DNA of 14,674 nucleotides, from contig PLJQ01000491.1 of assembly GCA_003140275.1 (NCBI GenBank), positions 697 through 15,370 of the forward strand, written 5' to 3'. The DNA is from Limisphaerales bacterium (lineage in GTDB: Bacteria > Verrucomicrobiota > Verrucomicrobiia > Limisphaerales > PALSA-1396). The notes beneath the pieces are model-generated. The model was not told the DNA's origin and did not search any database. It saw nothing but the letters and a program-made list of their open reading frames with translations. Position numbers and translations under genes: made by a program. Positions 12,950 through 14,674 of this stretch are shown piece after piece (position 1 is the stretch's first letter; the number at the start of each line of letters is the position of its first letter).

Positions 12950-13986
12950 GCGAGGGTTTTCAGTTTCAGTATCCGTGGGTGCTGGCGCTGCTGGCATTGT
13001 TGCCAGTATATGCGCTGTTGGTTGGGAGCGCGGGCAAATTGTCGGCGCTGCGATTTCCAGGCGCGGAAATTGCGCGGGCCGCGGGTGTCACCGCGCGGGC
13101 GGCGGCAGGACGTTTGTTGTTGTTTCTCCGGTTGCTGACGGTGGCTTTGCTCATCATCGCGCTGGCCGGGCCGCGCTTTGCAAGCAACCGCACTGAGACG
13201 CACGTCAGCGGCGTGGACATCATGCTCGTGCTGGATTTGTCGTGGTCCATGATGGCGTTGGACATGGGCAAGCCTAGCGAACGCGTGTCGCGCTTCGACA
13301 TCGCCTCGTCCGTGATGGAAGATTTCATCCGCCGCCGGCCCAACGATCGTATCGGGCTGATCGTTTTCTCGGCCGTGCCATATCTGGTCAGCCCGCTGAC
13401 GCTTAATCACGACTGGCTGGTGCAAGGGTTGAATCGTTTGCATGTGGGCATCATTCGCGAACTCGGCACCGCCATCGGCGATGGGGCCGCCGCGGCCACC
13501 AAGCGACTCAAGGACGCGAAGGACAGCAAGAGCCGCATCATCATTCTGTTGACCGACGGCGACAACAACAAGGGCGAGATTGATCCCGTGCCTGCGGCGC
13601 AACTCGCCGCTGCGCTGGGCGCCAAGATTTACACGATCGGCATCGGTATTGAAGAGCCGTGTCAGTTGCCCGCATTCGAGCCGGCCACCGGGAAGCTGCG
13701 GCTCGATCCGAACGGCAATGTGATCCCCACGATCGCGTTGCAGCCGGCCAACTATTCAGTGTTGGAAAAAATGGCCGCGCTTTCGCATGGACGGTTTTAT
13801 CGGGCGACGAACCGGTGGGAGTTGCAAAACATCTACGACGAGATTGATCACCTCGAACGCACGGAGGTGAAGCTGCGGCGATTCACGACCTACACGCCGC
13901 TATTCCAGTGGCCATTGCTGGTGTCGCTGGGGCTGTTCGGGCTGGAACTGATGCTGGCCAACACGAGAATGCGGAGGGTGCCATGA
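12946..13986 (+). CDS. batA: BatA-like VWA-domain membrane protein
   Basis: This 346-aa protein has the BatA layout. Two N-terminal membrane helices (about 8-25 and 55-75, FLRLLTVALLIIALAGPRFA) are followed by a VWA domain with a complete MIDAS (D97-L-S-W-S101, T175 in ELGTAIGDG, and T203-D-G-D206), and a C-terminal membrane helix (FQWPLLVSLGLFGLELML). Bat proteins were named for Bacteroides aerotolerance; the VWA domain binds a metal ion and partner proteins in the periplasm, presumably under MoxR control. GTG 12946 is chosen by the 4-bp overlap with the preceding stop. Its own stop overlaps the batB ATG (13983-13986). BatA and BatB are close paralogues, so the symbol rests on gene order. 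Confidence 0.88.
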   Translation: MSEGFQFQYPWVLALLALLPVYALLVGSAGKLSALRFPGAEIARAAGVTARAAAGRLLLFLRLLTVALLIIALAGPRFASNRTETHVSGVDIMLVLDLSWSMMALDMGKPSERVSRFDIASSVMEDFIRRRPNDRIGLIVFSAVPYLVSPLTLNHDWLVQGLNRLHVGIIRELGTAIGDGAAAATKRLKDAKDSKSRIIILLTDGDNNKGEIDPVPAAQLAAALGAKIYTIGIGIEEPCQLPAFEPATGKLRLDPNGNVIPTIALQPANYSVLEKMAALSHGRFYRATNRWELQNIYDEIDHLERTEVKLRRFTTYTPLFQWPLLVSLGLFGLELMLANTRMRRVP

Positions 13987-14674
13987 TCGACTTCGCCCTT
14001 CCTCAATTTATCGAACCTCGCTGGCTTTGGCTCGCGGTGCTGGGGCCGATGTTCCTCATGGCATTGCATCATTACTCGGCTGGGGCGCGACGACGCCAGC
14101 TTGCCCAACTGGCCGCGCCGCATTTTCTCGGTGACTTGATCCGCTCGCACAGCCCGGCGCGCCGCGCGTTCAAGCACGCCTTGCTCGTGCTGGCCCTGGC
14201 AGGTATCGGGCTGGCGCTCGCGCGACCACAATGGGGCGAACAGGAAAACGCCGGGCAATCCCTCGGGGAGGACATCATGTTCGTGGTGGACTGCTCGCAA
14301 AGCATGTTGGCCGCGGATGTGACGCCGAATCGGTTACAGCGCGCGAAGCTGGCCATTCTGGATTTCATGCACCGCCACGGTCGCGGGCGCCTCGGGTTGG
14401 TGGCGTTCGCGGGGCAGGCATTCCTGCAATGTCCGCTGACCTTTGATCACGGCGCGTTCGAGGACACGCTGGCGGCCTTGGACCAGAGAACCATCTCCGT
14501 GGCGGGCACGGACATTGGTCGCGCATTGGACGAGGCGTTTCAGGCTATGGAAAAAATTGATCGCCGCAAGGTGATGGTGCTGGTCACCGATGGCGAGGAT
14601 TTGGAGAAGGGCGGCATTCGTGCGGCGCAAGCGCTGGCGACGAATGGCGTGGTGGTGTTCGCAATCGGCGTCGG
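13983..14674 (+). CDS. batB: BatB-like VWA-domain membrane protein (3' end outside window)
   Basis: The frame is open from ATG 13983 to the window's last base, giving 230 residues without a stop. It has the same plan as the preceding gene: two N-terminal membrane helices (PRWLWLAVLGPMFLMAL and HALLVLALAGIGLALARP), then a VWA domain with D103-C-S-Q-S107, T176 in GTDIGRAL, and T202-D-G-E-D206. The usual C-terminal membrane helix, and in some BatB or BatC fusions a TPR tail, would lie beyond the window. ATG overlaps the batA stop by 4 bases, so the two are coupled. Confidence 0.9.
   Translation, partial: MIDFALPQFIEPRWLWLAVLGPMFLMALHHYSAGARRRQLAQLAAPHFLGDLIRSHSPARRAFKHALLVLALAGIGLALARPQWGEQENAGQSLGEDIMFVVDCSQSMLAADVTPNRLQRAKLAILDFMHRHGRGRLGLVAFAGQAFLQCPLTFDHGAFEDTLAALDQRTISVAGTDIGRALDEAFQAMEKIDRRKVMVLVTDGEDLEKGGIRAAQALATNGVVVFAIGV

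Noticed and set aside
12751..13602. 283-codon open frame on the minus strand opposite the batA-like gene
   Set aside because: It spans the end of one Bat gene and the start of the next on the other strand, has His/Gln/Arg-rich shadow composition and no recognisable motif.
1..14674. CRISPR array, tRNA or rRNA genes, integrase or transposase
   Set aside because: I looked for regularly spaced repeats, tRNA-like cloverleafs, and integrase or transposase motifs on both strands and saw none by eye.

Overview
The window looks like a chromosomal segment from a Verrucomicrobiota-type bacterium, most likely the Pedosphaera/Limisphaerales group. This is an inference. It rests on the high-GC, SD-poor genes, an ECF sigma factor fused to a membrane module, several dispersed palindromic repeats of kinds I associate with these genomes, and the overall gene content. 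No rRNA or marker gene is present to fix the taxonomy.

Layout, almost all on the + strand: (1) the 3' end of a DUF1015-family gene (1-303). (2) A 750-aa ECF sigma factor with a membrane-embedded C-terminal extension (429-2681), followed by a 300-bp gap that holds a second, diverged copy of the DUF1015 3' end. (3) A CDF metal exporter (2982-3875) that overlaps a TrmN6-like methyltransferase (3872-4798); the methyltransferase carries an in-frame palindromic insertion. (4) A 120-bp inverted-repeat element, then argG (4990-6219), a secreted protein of unknown function (6236-7120), and a frameshifted second copy of the argG 3' end (7185-7299). (5) An HNH nuclease and a PD-(D/E)XK-like nuclease in tandem (7301-8542), lower in GC by eye and probably an accessory restriction-type pair. 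(6) A repeat-rich gap (8543-8955), then a small membrane protein, a GNAT acetyltransferase and a double-CDGSH iron-sulfur protein. (7) A Bat (aerotolerance-type) operon running off the end: moxR ATPase, DUF58 protein, single-pass membrane protein, batA-like and batB-like VWA proteins, each pair joined by a 4-bp stop/start overlap.

The most interesting signals are structural. Two unrelated genes (the sigma factor and the secreted protein) each sit directly behind a conserved gene and are followed by a diverged direct repeat of that gene's 3' end. This is what a Campbell-type single crossover, or exchange with a relative's locus, would leave. Two coding genes contain GGTAGGG...CCCTACC palindromes inserted in frame. 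In the methyltransferase the insert is exactly 57 bp between GTGC direct repeats, so removing it restores a clean reading frame. Other palindrome families lie between genes, and a heptanucleotide tandem repeat sits at the start of one Bat-operon gene.

Functionally, the Bat operon would couple a MoxR AAA+ ATPase with VWA-domain membrane proteins in envelope or stress physiology. The sigma-factor fusion is a candidate membrane-sensing regulator. The HNH/PD-(D/E)XK pair is a candidate defence module against foreign or modified DNA.
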